Of a stretch of 64,000 nucleotides of DNA, positions 44,243-52,807 are shown piece by piece. A program made the translations under genes and the position numbers. The notes beneath the pieces are model-generated. The model ran no database searches. It was not told where the DNA came from and saw only the letters and a program-made list of their open reading frames with translations. How positions within the stretch are numbered: position 1 is the first letter of the stretch; each line of letters opens with the position of its first letter. Source of the DNA: Pseudomonadota bacterium (GTDB lineage: Bacteria > Pseudomonadota > Gammaproteobacteria > Steroidobacterales > Steroidobacteraceae). The stretch spans positions 1 to 64,000 of the forward strand of contig JAFEDT010000011.1 of the NCBI GenBank assembly GCA_018241445.1, in the 5' to 3' direction.

Positions 44243-45439
44243 ATGACCGCAATGGCTCCAGCGAAACGATCCGGGTTCGCACTGGTGAATGATGTCGTGG
44301 CGGCGGTGCGCGACGTACTGGGACGGCCGTCCAGCGCGGTCGCGCTGCACGAGCCGGAGTTCGCCGGCCGCGAATGGCAGTACGTCAAGGAGTGTCTGGA
44401 TACCGGGTGGGTGTCATCAGTGGGCTCATACGTGGATCGCTTCGAACGCGATTTGTCAGCGTATACCGGTGCGGCGCATGTCATTGCGACCTCAAATGGC
44501 ACATCCGCACTGCACACCTGCCTGCTGTGCGCGGGGGTCAGAGCGGGGGACGAGGTGTTGCTACCGACGCTGACCTTCATAGCTACAGCCAATGCGGTGT
44601 CGTATGTTGCCGCGACTCCTCACTTCGTCGACTCAGAGCCGGTATCGCTGGGCGTGGATGCGGCCAAGCTTGATGCATATCTGCGTGATATCGCGCGTCT
44701 GGATGATGGCGTTTGCGTGAACCGGCAAACCGGTGCACCCATTCGTGCCCTCGTTGTAATGCATGTCTTCGGTCATCCGGCGGACCTTGATCGGCTGGAC
44801 GAAGTCACTCGTCGTTGGCGGCTGGTATTGGTGGAGGATGCCGCTGAGTCGCTTGGTTCGAGCTATCACGGGCGCCATACCGGCAACGTCGGATTGGTAT
44901 CTGCCCTCAGCTTCAATGGGAACAAGGTGGTGACGACCGGCGGTGGCGGCGCGGTGCTGACCAATGACGCAGCGCTCGGACGCCGCGCGAAGCACCTGAC
45001 GACAACGGCGCGTACGCCGCACCGGTGGAGTTTCTTGCACGACGAGGTGGGCTATAACTATCGACTGCCTAACCTGAACGCCGCGCTCGGTTGCGCTCAA
45101 CTCGAGCGCTTGCCGTCAATGCTGGAGCGAAAGCGGGCCCTTGCCGCCCGTTATGAGCGGGTGCTCGCCAAAGTGGAGGGCGTAGAGTTTCTGCGTGAGC
45201 CTCCCGGTACTTTGAGTAATTATTGGCTCAATGCCGTCGTGCTAGATGCGGCGCACGCCACGCTTCGCGACAGCGTGCTGGCCGCGCTAAACGACGCAAC
45301 ATACATGGCTCGGCCGGTGTGGACATTGATGCACAAGTTGCCCATGTATAGTGGGTGTCCGCGCATGGATCTGGATCTGGCCGAGTCGATGGAAGCGCGG
45401 ATCGTCAATCTGCCTTCCAGCGCCAGGCTCGGAGTCTGA
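44243..45439 (+). CDS. legC: LegC-family sugar 4-aminotransferase
   Basis: A 398-residue DegT-fold PLP enzyme; PLP Lys228 in SALSFNGNKVVTTGGGGAVL, a motif (NGNK-VTTGGGG) distinctive of the LegC/PseC side of the family, and VLVEDAAESLG before it. The N-terminal part PSSAVALHEPEFAGREWQYV is typical of LegC. It adds the amino group at C4 that becomes N7 of legionaminic acid. ATG 44243 chosen; ATG 44252 is possible. Confidence 0.9.
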   Translation: MTAMAPAKRSGFALVNDVVAAVRDVLGRPSSAVALHEPEFAGREWQYVKECLDTGWVSSVGSYVDRFERDLSAYTGAAHVIATSNGTSALHTCLLCAGVRAGDEVLLPTLTFIATANAVSYVAATPHFVDSEPVSLGVDAAKLDAYLRDIARLDDGVCVNRQTGAPIRALVVMHVFGHPADLDRLDEVTRRWRLVLVEDAAESLGSSYHGRHTGNVGLVSALSFNGNKVVTTGGGGAVLTNDAALGRRAKHLTTTARTPHRWSFLHDEVGYNYRLPNLNAALGCAQLERLPSMLERKRALAARYERVLAKVEGVEFLREPPGTLSNYWLNAVVLDAAHATLRDSVLAALNDATYMARPVWTLMHKLPMYSGCPRMDLDLAESMEARIVNLPSSARLGV

Positions 45440-45442
45440 GGC

Positions 45443-46609
45443 ATGGGCAAGCGCATCTGTGTGATCACTGGCAGCCGGGCCGAGTATGGTCTGTTGTACT
45501 GGGTGCTGCACGATCTGAAGGCCGACACCGCGATCGAGTTGCAGTTGGTCGTTACCGGCATGCACCTCGCCCCCGAGTTTGGTCTGACGGTGGGCGAGAT
45601 CGAGCGGGACGGGTGGGCGATTTCGCGTCGAGTGGAAATGCTCCTGTCCAGCGACACTCCCGGCGGCGTTGCCAAGTCGATCGGGCTCGGTGTCATCGGC
45701 TTCTCCGACGCATTCGAGCAGCTCCAGCCCGACGTCGTTGTCGTCCTCGGCGACCGTTTCGAGATACTGGCTGCCGTGCAGACATGTCTTGTGCACAGAA
45801 TCCCCGTGGCGCACATTGCTGGTGGTGACACAAGTGAGGGCGCTTTCGACGAATCGATCCGCCATGCCATCACAAAGATGGCACACGTGCATTTCGTGAC
45901 TAACGAACAGTCGGCGCGCCGCGTACGTCAGCTGGGCGAGGACTCTCGGCATATTCACATCGTAGGTAGCCCCGGGCTCGATCATCTGCGCCGCAAGCCG
46001 CTCCTAGAGCGAGCCGAGATCGAGGAGGCGCTGGGGGCTCGCTTGGGTGCCCGAAATCTGCTCATTACATTCCATCCGGTCACCCTTGAATCAGGGGGTG
46101 GCGAGGGACAGTTCGTCGAGTTGCTCGAGGCACTCGACGAACTCGAGGCCGATATCACATTGTGGTTTACGCACTCCAACGCGGACACCGGCGGCCGCGC
46201 AATGGCATTGGCGCTCGATACCTGGGCAGCGAAACGACAGAATCGCGCTCACGTTTACCCTTCGCTTGGCCACTTGCGATATCTGAGTCTGATGTCGCAC
46301 GTCGATGCAGTGGTGGGCAATTCGTCCAGCGGGCTCTACGAAGCACCGTCGTTTGGCGTACCTACCGTAGATATTGGTGAGCGTCAGCGGGGACGGCTCG
46401 CGGCGGCATCAGTATTGCACTGCGCGCCGGACCGATGTGCGATCAGCGCCACGATTCGGCGCGCGCTCGCGTTTGATGCCACTGGAGTCATCAATCCCTT
46501 CGGAGACGGCTACTCGTCAGGACGTATCGTTGAGGTGTTGCGCGCGCTGCCACCGGCCACACAGCTGGTAAAGAAGGCTTTCCATTCACTGAAGGTCGAC
46601 GGTGGCTAA
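45443..46609 (+). CDS. legG: LegG/NeuC-type hydrolysing 2-epimerase
   Basis: A 388-residue GT-B-fold epimerase that inverts C2 and releases the nucleotide to give 2,4-diacetamido-2,4,6-trideoxymannose. Motifs: TGSRAEYGLLYWVL at the N-terminus, VLGDRFEILAA, HIAGGDTSEGAFDESIRHAITK, TFHPVT, and GNSSSGLYEAPSFGVPTVDIGERQRGR (UDP/GDP-binding loop). It overlaps legI by eight bases. Confidence 0.93.
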   Translation: MGKRICVITGSRAEYGLLYWVLHDLKADTAIELQLVVTGMHLAPEFGLTVGEIERDGWAISRRVEMLLSSDTPGGVAKSIGLGVIGFSDAFEQLQPDVVVVLGDRFEILAAVQTCLVHRIPVAHIAGGDTSEGAFDESIRHAITKMAHVHFVTNEQSARRVRQLGEDSRHIHIVGSPGLDHLRRKPLLERAEIEEALGARLGARNLLITFHPVTLESGGGEGQFVELLEALDELEADITLWFTHSNADTGGRAMALALDTWAAKRQNRAHVYPSLGHLRYLSLMSHVDAVVGNSSSGLYEAPSFGVPTVDIGERQRGRLAAASVLHCAPDRCAISATIRRALAFDATGVINPFGDGYSSGRIVEVLRALPPATQLVKKAFHSLKVDGG

Positions 46610-47678
46610 GTCAACTCTCGTCATCGCCGAAGCCGGCGTCAATCACAACGGCTCGCTCAAATTGGCCCTGGAGCTGATCGACGTCGCGGCCGACACCGGC
46701 GCGGATGTCGTGAAGTTCCAGACGTTCAATGCGAGTCGTCTGGTGACCACAGTGGCAGCCAAGGCCGAGTACCAAATTGCGAACACTCAAGCCGCGGGGT
46801 CTCAGCTTGGGATGCTGTCGCAGCTGGAGCTTTCGCACGGGAATCACAAGCTGCTGGCTGCGCGCTGCCAGGAGCGCGGAATCCGCTTCATGTCCACAGC
46901 TTTCGATGCTGAGAGTCTGGCGTTTCTCGCGACGCTTGATATGCCTGCGGTAAAGATTCCTTCTGGTGACATTACCTGCGGCCCGTTACTGCTACAGGCG
47001 GCGAGGCTCCGCAAGCCGCTGATCGTGTCAACGGGCATGTCGACGTTGGCCGAAATTGAGCAGGCGCTCGGTGTCATCGCCTTTGGCCTCATCACCCAAC
47101 GGGAGCCGACGGGTCGGGCCGATTTCGAAGCTGCATATGCTGAGGCCGAGGGCAGGCACGCTCTCGAGTGCAATGTCACGCTTCTGCACTGTGTGACTCA
47201 ATATCCGGCTCCGCCCGAGTCGATCAATTTGCGCGCGATGGATACCATGGCAGCCGCGTTTGGTTTGCCGGTCGGCTACTCTGACCACACTTCTGGGATT
47301 GAGATTTCGGTCGCGGCTGTCGCGCGCGGTGCGACCATTATCGAGAAGCACCTTACGCTGGATCGTGCGATGCCGGGACCCGATCACGCGGCGTCACTCG
47401 AACCGGCGGAGTTCGCGCGGATGGTCGCAGCGATCCGCAATGTTGAGCAGGCGCTTGGCTCGCCCATTAAGCAGCCGGCACTGCAGGAATTGAACAATCG
47501 CTCGATTGCTCGACGTGGCGTGGTGGCGGCGCGCCACATTCAGCGCGGTGAGATTCTGGTTGCGGACATGCTGGCCGCGAAGCGACCCGCCCGAGGTATC
47601 TCGCCAATGGACATCTGGAGCATTCTCGGCCGCGCGGCGACTCGGGAGTACCGGCCGGACGAGCCGATCGAGCTATGA
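46602..47678 (+). CDS. legI: LegI/NeuB-type legionaminic acid synthase
   Basis: A 358-residue enzyme that condenses the 6-deoxy-diacetamido-mannose with phosphoenolpyruvate to the nine-carbon acid. TIM-barrel NeuB domain with IAEAGVNHNGSLKLALELID, KIPSGDI, STGMSTLAEIEQAL and GYSDHTSGIEISVAAVARGA, plus a C-terminal SAF (antifreeze-like) domain from about residue 300 (RRGVVAARHIQRGEILVADM). Start is GTG 46602. Confidence 0.94.
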   Translation: MAKSTLVIAEAGVNHNGSLKLALELIDVAADTGADVVKFQTFNASRLVTTVAAKAEYQIANTQAAGSQLGMLSQLELSHGNHKLLAARCQERGIRFMSTAFDAESLAFLATLDMPAVKIPSGDITCGPLLLQAARLRKPLIVSTGMSTLAEIEQALGVIAFGLITQREPTGRADFEAAYAEAEGRHALECNVTLLHCVTQYPAPPESINLRAMDTMAAAFGLPVGYSDHTSGIEISVAAVARGATIIEKHLTLDRAMPGPDHAASLEPAEFARMVAAIRNVEQALGSPIKQPALQELNNRSIARRGVVAARHIQRGEILVADMLAAKRPARGISPMDIWSILGRAATREYRPDEPIEL

Positions 47679-48319
47679 AGCTTCCGATCCTGATAATTGG
47701 CGCAGGAGGACATGCGGCAGTCGTTGCCGATGCGCTGTTGGCGGCTGGTGAGCGAGTGGTTGGCTTTACGGATGCCGATGTCATACGACACCAACGGGAG
47801 CTGTGTGGTCTGCGCATACTGGGCGACGACCACATACTCGACGGGGAAAATCCAGAAAGCCTGAACCTGGCTAACGGTATAGGTGGCGTTGGCAGCGTGG
47901 CGGGACGCCTAACCTTACAGCAACGTCTGCGAGGACGTGGGTGGGTTTTTGTGAGCGTTCGTCATCCTACTGCTGTCGTGTCGCCGTTCGCGCGAATCGC
48001 AGAGGGCGCGCAGCTGCTTGCGGGTAGTGTGGTGCAGGTGGGTGCCGAAGTCGGCGAGGGTTGCATCGTGAACACGGCGGCGGTGGTTGAGCACGGGGTT
48101 TCACTGGGTGCGTGGGCGCACGTCGCGCCGCGTGCGTTGTTATGCGGCGACGTATCCGTTGGCGCCCGAAGCCACATTGGCGCTGGTGCCGTCGTGCGTC
48201 AAGGCGTTCGGTTGGGCGAAGATACCGTCGTCGGAGCGGGTGCCGTGGTCGTTAACGACTCCGCCGGCGGGGAACTACTGGTTGGTGTCCCCGCACGTCT
48301 GGTGGAGCGCGATTCGTGA
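47675..48319 (+). CDS. NeuD/LegH-type sugar O/N-acetyltransferase
   Basis: A 214-residue protein of the NeuD family: an N-terminal Rossmann-like PglD_N domain (ILIIGAGGHAAVVADALL) and a C-terminal left-handed beta helix (AEVGEGCIVNTAAVVEHGV, VSVGARSHIGAGAVVRQGV). In legionaminic loci this enzyme (LegH) acetylates the 4-amino group made by LegC. ATG overlaps the legI stop by four bases. Confidence 0.87.
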   Translation: MKLPILIIGAGGHAAVVADALLAAGERVVGFTDADVIRHQRELCGLRILGDDHILDGENPESLNLANGIGGVGSVAGRLTLQQRLRGRGWVFVSVRHPTAVVSPFARIAEGAQLLAGSVVQVGAEVGEGCIVNTAAVVEHGVSLGAWAHVAPRALLCGDVSVGARSHIGAGAVVRQGVRLGEDTVVGAGAVVVNDSAGGELLVGVPARLVERDS

Positions 48320-49368
48320 AGAACTGGGAGCAAACGCTGGTCAGTGCTGGCGCTACGTTGCACGAGGCTCTGGGGACCATTGACAAGGCCGGCTGTCAGA
48401 TCGCCTTGGTTATCGACGAGCAAGGTCACCTGCTCGGGACGCTCAGCGACGGCGACGTGCGGCGGGCCTTGCTGAAGGGGCTGACACTAGGTGATAGAGC
48501 CGTTGCCGCTATGCATCCGAGCCCGACTTGCGCCAGGGTTGACGAGGACCGCCAGTCGATCCTCGGGACGATGCGGCGACTGGGACTGCACCAGATTCCG
48601 ATCGTCGACCGGCATGGAGTCGTCGTCGGACTTGAGGTGGTCGATGATTTTCTCACGGCAAAGGTGCGCGATCATTGGGTGGTCGTCATGGCCGGTGGCA
48701 TCGGCAGTCGGCTCGAGGATCTTACACGCCACACACCCAAGCCGATGTTGAAGGTAGGGTCACGACCCTTGCTGGAGACGATCGTACGTGGGTGCGCCGA
48801 CCATGGCTTTCGCCATTTCTATTTCGCCGTCAATTACCGGTCTGAGCAGATCGAGGCGCATTTCGGGGACGGTAGTGAGCTGGGTGTAGAAATCCGCTAC
48901 CTGCGCGAACAGCAGCGCTTGGGCACAGCAGGAGCGCTCAGTTTGTTGTCCGAGGCGCCGTCACTGCCCATCGTCGTCACCAACGCTGATCTGCTGACGA
49001 GAGAAAACTATGGCGATATGGTTGATCGCCACGTCGAGTCGGGGGCGGACGCTACAATGGCGGTGCGCGCCTATGAGATGCAGGTACCGTTCGGCGTTGT
49101 GCGCGAGCGCGACGGTTCAATCGAGTCCATTGAGGAGAAACCGGTACAGCGTTTCATCGTCAGTGCCGGGATGTACGTTTTGTCGCCTCAAGTTCTTCGG
49201 CTGGTTCCGCATGGTCAGTTCTTCGACATGCCTTCGTTATTCGAGGCGATGGTGCGGGAGGGCATGAGCGCAAGGTGTCACCATGTGGATGGCTACTGGA
49301 TCGATATCGGGCGACTCTCGGACTACGAGCGCGCAAACATGGAGTTTGACAAGGTATTCCAGTGCTAG
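48316..49368 (+). CDS. CBS-nucleotidyltransferase, PtmE-like GlcN-1-P guanylyltransferase
   Basis: A 350-residue protein with an N-terminal pair of CBS domains (about 1-115, GTLSDGDVRRALL and HQIPIVDRHGVVVGLE) joined to a nucleotidyltransferase domain with VVMAGGIGSRLEDLTRHTPKPML and NADLLT. This layout is that of PtmE, which makes GDP-glucosamine and thereby sends Campylobacter legionaminic acid through GDP-linked intermediates. Its presence suggests that LegB here works on a GDP sugar. GTG start overlaps the acetyltransferase stop. Confidence 0.87.
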   Translation: MKNWEQTLVSAGATLHEALGTIDKAGCQIALVIDEQGHLLGTLSDGDVRRALLKGLTLGDRAVAAMHPSPTCARVDEDRQSILGTMRRLGLHQIPIVDRHGVVVGLEVVDDFLTAKVRDHWVVVMAGGIGSRLEDLTRHTPKPMLKVGSRPLLETIVRGCADHGFRHFYFAVNYRSEQIEAHFGDGSELGVEIRYLREQQRLGTAGALSLLSEAPSLPIVVTNADLLTRENYGDMVDRHVESGADATMAVRAYEMQVPFGVVRERDGSIESIEEKPVQRFIVSAGMYVLSPQVLRLVPHGQFFDMPSLFEAMVREGMSARCHHVDGYWIDIGRLSDYERANMEFDKVFQC

Positions 49369-50057
49369 ATGGTCGCAGCGTACTTGCGCTGATTCCTGCG
49401 CGCGGTGGCTCGAAGGGACTTCCCGGCAAGAATATTCTCCAGGCGCGTGGCCGCCCGTTGCTGGCATGGAGCGTTGCGGCCGCACAGGCGTCGCGCTTCA
49501 TTGATCGTGTTGTGTTGTCGTCCGAGGACGAGGCAATCATGGCCGCTGCGCGCGCATGTGGTTGCGAAGTTCCGTTTCAGCGACCGAACGAGCTTGCCTC
49601 GGATGCGACGCCCACCATCGATGTGGTTTTGCACGCTCTCGACGCGCTGCCCGGTTACGACGTTGTAATCCTGCTTCAGCCGACTTCCCCGTTGCGAACC
49701 GCGGCGGATATCGATGCCGCCTGTGAGCGATTCGTTGCCAGCGGCGCGTCGGCGTGCGTTTCCGTCAGCCGGGCCGAGCAGAGTCCCTATTGGATGTTTC
49801 GCTTGGTTGCAAATAATGCCCTCGTGCCCATCATTGAGGCCCCATTGGAGACCACGCGACGTCAGGACTTGCCCGAGGTCTATGTTCTGAACGGAGCCAT
49901 CTACGTGGCCGATGCTGCGTTGCTGCGCCAGACTCGAACTTTTCTGACTCGGGACACTGTTGCCCACGTGATGCCCACCGAGCGCTCGTTGGACATCGAT
50001 ACAGAGTCTGACTTTCAGGCTTTCAAAAAAATGGTAGCTGAGGATGTCAATGCATAG
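49362..50057 (+). CDS. legF: CMP-legionaminic acid synthetase, LegF/NeuA-like
   Basis: A 231-residue cytidylyltransferase; P-loop-like LIPARGGSKGLPGKN at 10-24, LQPTSPLR, and the C-terminal DIDTESDF metal-binding motif. It activates the nine-carbon acid as CMP-sugar for transfer. Length and motifs match LegF/PtmB and NeuA. GTG start overlaps the PtmE-like stop by seven bases; the end overlaps the first amidotransferase gene by up to 14 bases. Confidence 0.93.
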   Translation: MLDGRSVLALIPARGGSKGLPGKNILQARGRPLLAWSVAAAQASRFIDRVVLSSEDEAIMAAARACGCEVPFQRPNELASDATPTIDVVLHALDALPGYDVVILLQPTSPLRTAADIDAACERFVASGASACVSVSRAEQSPYWMFRLVANNALVPIIEAPLETTRRQDLPEVYVLNGAIYVADAALLRQTRTFLTRDTVAHVMPTERSLDIDTESDFQAFKKMVAEDVNA

Positions 50058-51372
50058 ATATTCGCGTCGCCGGGATGTCGATATGGGACCCTACGAGCAG
50101 GACGCATCCGCTAGCACCCGCTACGGCTTGCCTGCGCGAGTCGCCTTCTGCAGGCACTGCGTGATCTCCAACCAGCGGCCGAATTCGGCGGTTGAGTACC
50201 AGCACACGAAGAATAGCAGGAAGAGCACCATCAATTTCGATCAGGAAGGTGTTTGTGACGCCTGCCGGCTGGCCGAACAGAAGCAACTTCAAATCAATTG
50301 GCAGGAGCGCGAGCAACGCCTGCGCGAACTGTGCGATTGCCATCGGAGCCAGGATGGCTCCTATGACTGTATCGTTCCGGGATCCGGCGGCAAGGACAGC
50401 TTCTATGCCGCTCACGTCCTCAAACACAAGTACGGCATGCATCCACTGACCGTAACTTGGGCGCCCCACATCTACACCGACTGGGGCTGGCGCAATTTCC
50501 AGTCGTGGCTGCACGCGGGGTTCGATAACATGCTGTGCACGCCCAACGGGCGTGTGCACCGGCTACTGACGCGCCTGGCGGTGGAGAATCTGTTCCATCC
50601 TTTTCAGCCATTCATCTTCGGGCAGAAGTCCCTCGCGCCGAAGATGGCGCTGCTGCACAAAATCCCGCTCGTGTTTTATGGAGAAAATGAGGCCGAATAC
50701 GGTAATCCCATTGCCGATACACAGTCGGCCAAACGCGATTGGTCCTACTTCACCGCGCAGGACAAGTCGAAGATCTTCCTCGGCGGCACTTCGGTCTCCG
50801 ACCTGCAGCGCTACTTCGGCGTCGACGCATCCGAGCTGCAGCCCTATCTGCCGGCCAACCCGGAGGATGTCGAGCAGCAGAAAGTGGAGGTTCACTACCT
50901 CGGTTACTATCTGAAGTGGCATCCGCAGAGCTGCTATTACTATGCTGTCGAGCACGGCGGCTTTCAGGCCTCGCCCGAGCGAACACCGGGAACGTACAGC
51001 AAGTACAACAGCATCGACGACCGTATTGATGACTTTCACTACTACACGACGTTCATCAAATTCGGAATCGGCCGTGCAACATATGATGCAGCTCAGGAGA
51101 TCCGCTCTCACGATATCACGCGGGAGGAGGGTGTGGCGCTGGTTCGGCGCTTTGACGGCGAATTCCCCGAGCGCTTCGCGGACGAGATATTCCGCTACCT
51201 CAGCATTCCCCCGAACGAGTTTCCAGAGGCCGCGAAGATGTTCGAGCAGCCCGTAATCGACCGTGCGTACTTCGACGAGCTAGCCGACTCGTTCCGCTCA
51301 CCGCATCTGTGGAAGTACGAGGGCGGTAAGTGGACCCTGCGGCACACCGTGTGGCTCGGGAGTGACGGATGA
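50044..51372 (+). CDS. N-acetyl-sugar amidotransferase, PseA/WbpG-type (set 1)
   Basis: A 442-residue PP-loop ATPase. Two Cys-x2-Cys pairs at 36/39 (FCRHCVISNQRP) and 71/74 (CDACR) probably bind zinc; the PP-loop is PGSGGKDS at 112-119. Known relatives PseA, PtmG and WbpG convert an acetamido group of a sugar to acetamidino using ammonia supplied by HisH and HisF homologues, which follow directly. The FCxxCVISNQRPNS start is that of the larger subgroup. ATG 50044 or 50050. Set 1 follows legF, so legionaminic acid is one possible substrate; the WbpBDE-made uronic acid is the other. Confidence 0.88.
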   Translation: MSMHRYSRRRDVDMGPYEQDASASTRYGLPARVAFCRHCVISNQRPNSAVEYQHTKNSRKSTINFDQEGVCDACRLAEQKQLQINWQEREQRLRELCDCHRSQDGSYDCIVPGSGGKDSFYAAHVLKHKYGMHPLTVTWAPHIYTDWGWRNFQSWLHAGFDNMLCTPNGRVHRLLTRLAVENLFHPFQPFIFGQKSLAPKMALLHKIPLVFYGENEAEYGNPIADTQSAKRDWSYFTAQDKSKIFLGGTSVSDLQRYFGVDASELQPYLPANPEDVEQQKVEVHYLGYYLKWHPQSCYYYAVEHGGFQASPERTPGTYSKYNSIDDRIDDFHYYTTFIKFGIGRATYDAAQEIRSHDITREEGVALVRRFDGEFPERFADEIFRYLSIPPNEFPEAAKMFEQPVIDRAYFDELADSFRSPHLWKYEGGKWTLRHTVWLGSDG

Positions 51373-52130
51373 CCAGCGTTCGTCTGATCGCCCGGCTCGA
51401 CATCAAAGGCCCCAACCTCATCAAGGGCGTCCATCTGGAGGGATTGAGAGTGATGGGCGATCCGCAAGAACATGCCCGACGCTATTACGAACAGGGCGCG
51501 GACGAGCTCATTTACATGGACATCGTCGCAAGTCTGTATGGGCGCAGCAAACTCACCGAGATCGTGCGCCGCGCAGCTCATGATGTCTTTGTGCCGATGA
51601 CGGTGGGTGGCGGTATCCGCAACGTCGACGATGTGCGTGACTTGCTGCGCGCCGGCGCCGACAAGGTGGCGATCAATACGGCCGTTGTGCGCCGTCCTGA
51701 GCTGATTACCGAAGTGGCGCGTCGTTTCGGTTCGCAGTGCATGGTCTTGTCGATCGAGGCGAAACGGCAGGCCCCGGGCCGCTGGGAGGTCTACACCGAT
51801 TGCGGTCGGGAGCGTTCGGGTGTGGATGCGCTCGAGTGGGCTCGTCGCGGCGTAGATCTCGGCGCGGGTGAAATCCTCGTCACATCCATAGACAGAGAAG
51901 GCACGCGGAGCGGATTTGATATCGAGCTCACCCGGGCTGTTGCGACCGCCGTTCGCGTTCCGGTAATCGCGAGCGGCGGTTACGGTGAACCAAAACATCT
52001 GCTGGAGGTTATCCAGGACGGTGCCGCGGATGCCGTGGCGTTCGCGGATGCATTGCACTACGGAAGGGCCGCAATCGGCGAACTTCGCGAGCACGCACAA
52101 CGTGCAGGCATTAATGTGAGAATGACGTGA
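51369..52130 (+). CDS. HisF-like ammonia-channelling subunit (set 1)
   Basis: A 253-residue TIM barrel of the HisF family. It keeps the first catalytic-type Asp (RLIARLDIKG) but the second, Asp130 of HisF, is Glu here (LSIEAKRQ), and the phosphate loops VGGGIRNVDD and ASGGYG are kept. No other histidine genes are near, and the partner amidotransferase overlaps it by four bases, so the role is ammonia delivery to the sugar amidotransferase rather than imidazole-ring closure. Confidence 0.87.
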   Translation: MTSVRLIARLDIKGPNLIKGVHLEGLRVMGDPQEHARRYYEQGADELIYMDIVASLYGRSKLTEIVRRAAHDVFVPMTVGGGIRNVDDVRDLLRAGADKVAINTAVVRRPELITEVARRFGSQCMVLSIEAKRQAPGRWEVYTDCGRERSGVDALEWARRGVDLGAGEILVTSIDREGTRSGFDIELTRAVATAVRVPVIASGGYGEPKHLLEVIQDGAADAVAFADALHYGRAAIGELREHAQRAGINVRMT

Positions 52131-52771
52131 ACGATAGGCAGGTGGCTGTCGTTGACTATGGTATCGGTAACGTTTTCAGCGTATGCCGTGCCTTGGAGCG
52201 TTGCGGGGCAAAGGTGATTCTGACCGGCGACGTGTCCCAGATCGAGGCGGCGTCGCGTCTGGTTCTGCCCGGTGTGGGTGCCTTCGCGGATGGCATGCTT
52301 GGTTTGCGGGAGCGAGGGCTGGTTGAGCCGATTCGGCGTTTTGCGAGATCGGGCCGGCCGTTGCTGGGCATCTGCCTGGGCATGCAGATGTTGGCGACCG
52401 TCAGCGAGGAATTCGGCCGGCACGAAGGGCTGAATCTGATTCCGGGACGGGTCGTGGCGGTACCGGACAGGGCGCTGGAGGGGCACTTGCAGAAAATTCC
52501 GCACGTAGGTTGGAGCGCACTGGTGGCCGCGCCCGGCGCGATTTGGAGCGAGTCCCTCTTGCGTGACACGCCGGAGGGTACCGCCGTGTATCTCGTTCAT
52601 TCGTTTTCAGTGGTTCCGGACGATCACCGACATGGCCTGGCCGACTGTCTTTACGGAGGGCATCGAATTGCGGCAGCCATGCGCAGTGGCCGCATCGTCG
52701 GCTGCCAGTTCCACCCGGAGAAGAGTGGGGAGGCGGGGTTGAGAATGCTCGCGCAGTTCCTTGACGCTTGA
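52127..52771 (+). CDS. HisH-like glutaminase (set 1)
   Basis: A 214-residue class I glutamine amidotransferase. Nucleophile Cys83 in GICLGMQ and the His/Glu pair in CQFHPEKSG make a full triad, so it should release ammonia from glutamine. DYGIGNVFSV and PGVGAFADGM are HisH signatures. GTG start overlaps the HisF-like stop by four bases. Confidence 0.9.
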   Translation: MNDRQVAVVDYGIGNVFSVCRALERCGAKVILTGDVSQIEAASRLVLPGVGAFADGMLGLRERGLVEPIRRFARSGRPLLGICLGMQMLATVSEEFGRHEGLNLIPGRVVAVPDRALEGHLQKIPHVGWSALVAAPGAIWSESLLRDTPEGTAVYLVHSFSVVPDDHRHGLADCLYGGHRIAAAMRSGRIVGCQFHPEKSGEAGLRMLAQFLDA

Positions 52772-52807
52772 GCCGCGACCAGGTGGTCGCCGTGCCACAC
52801 CAGCTAC

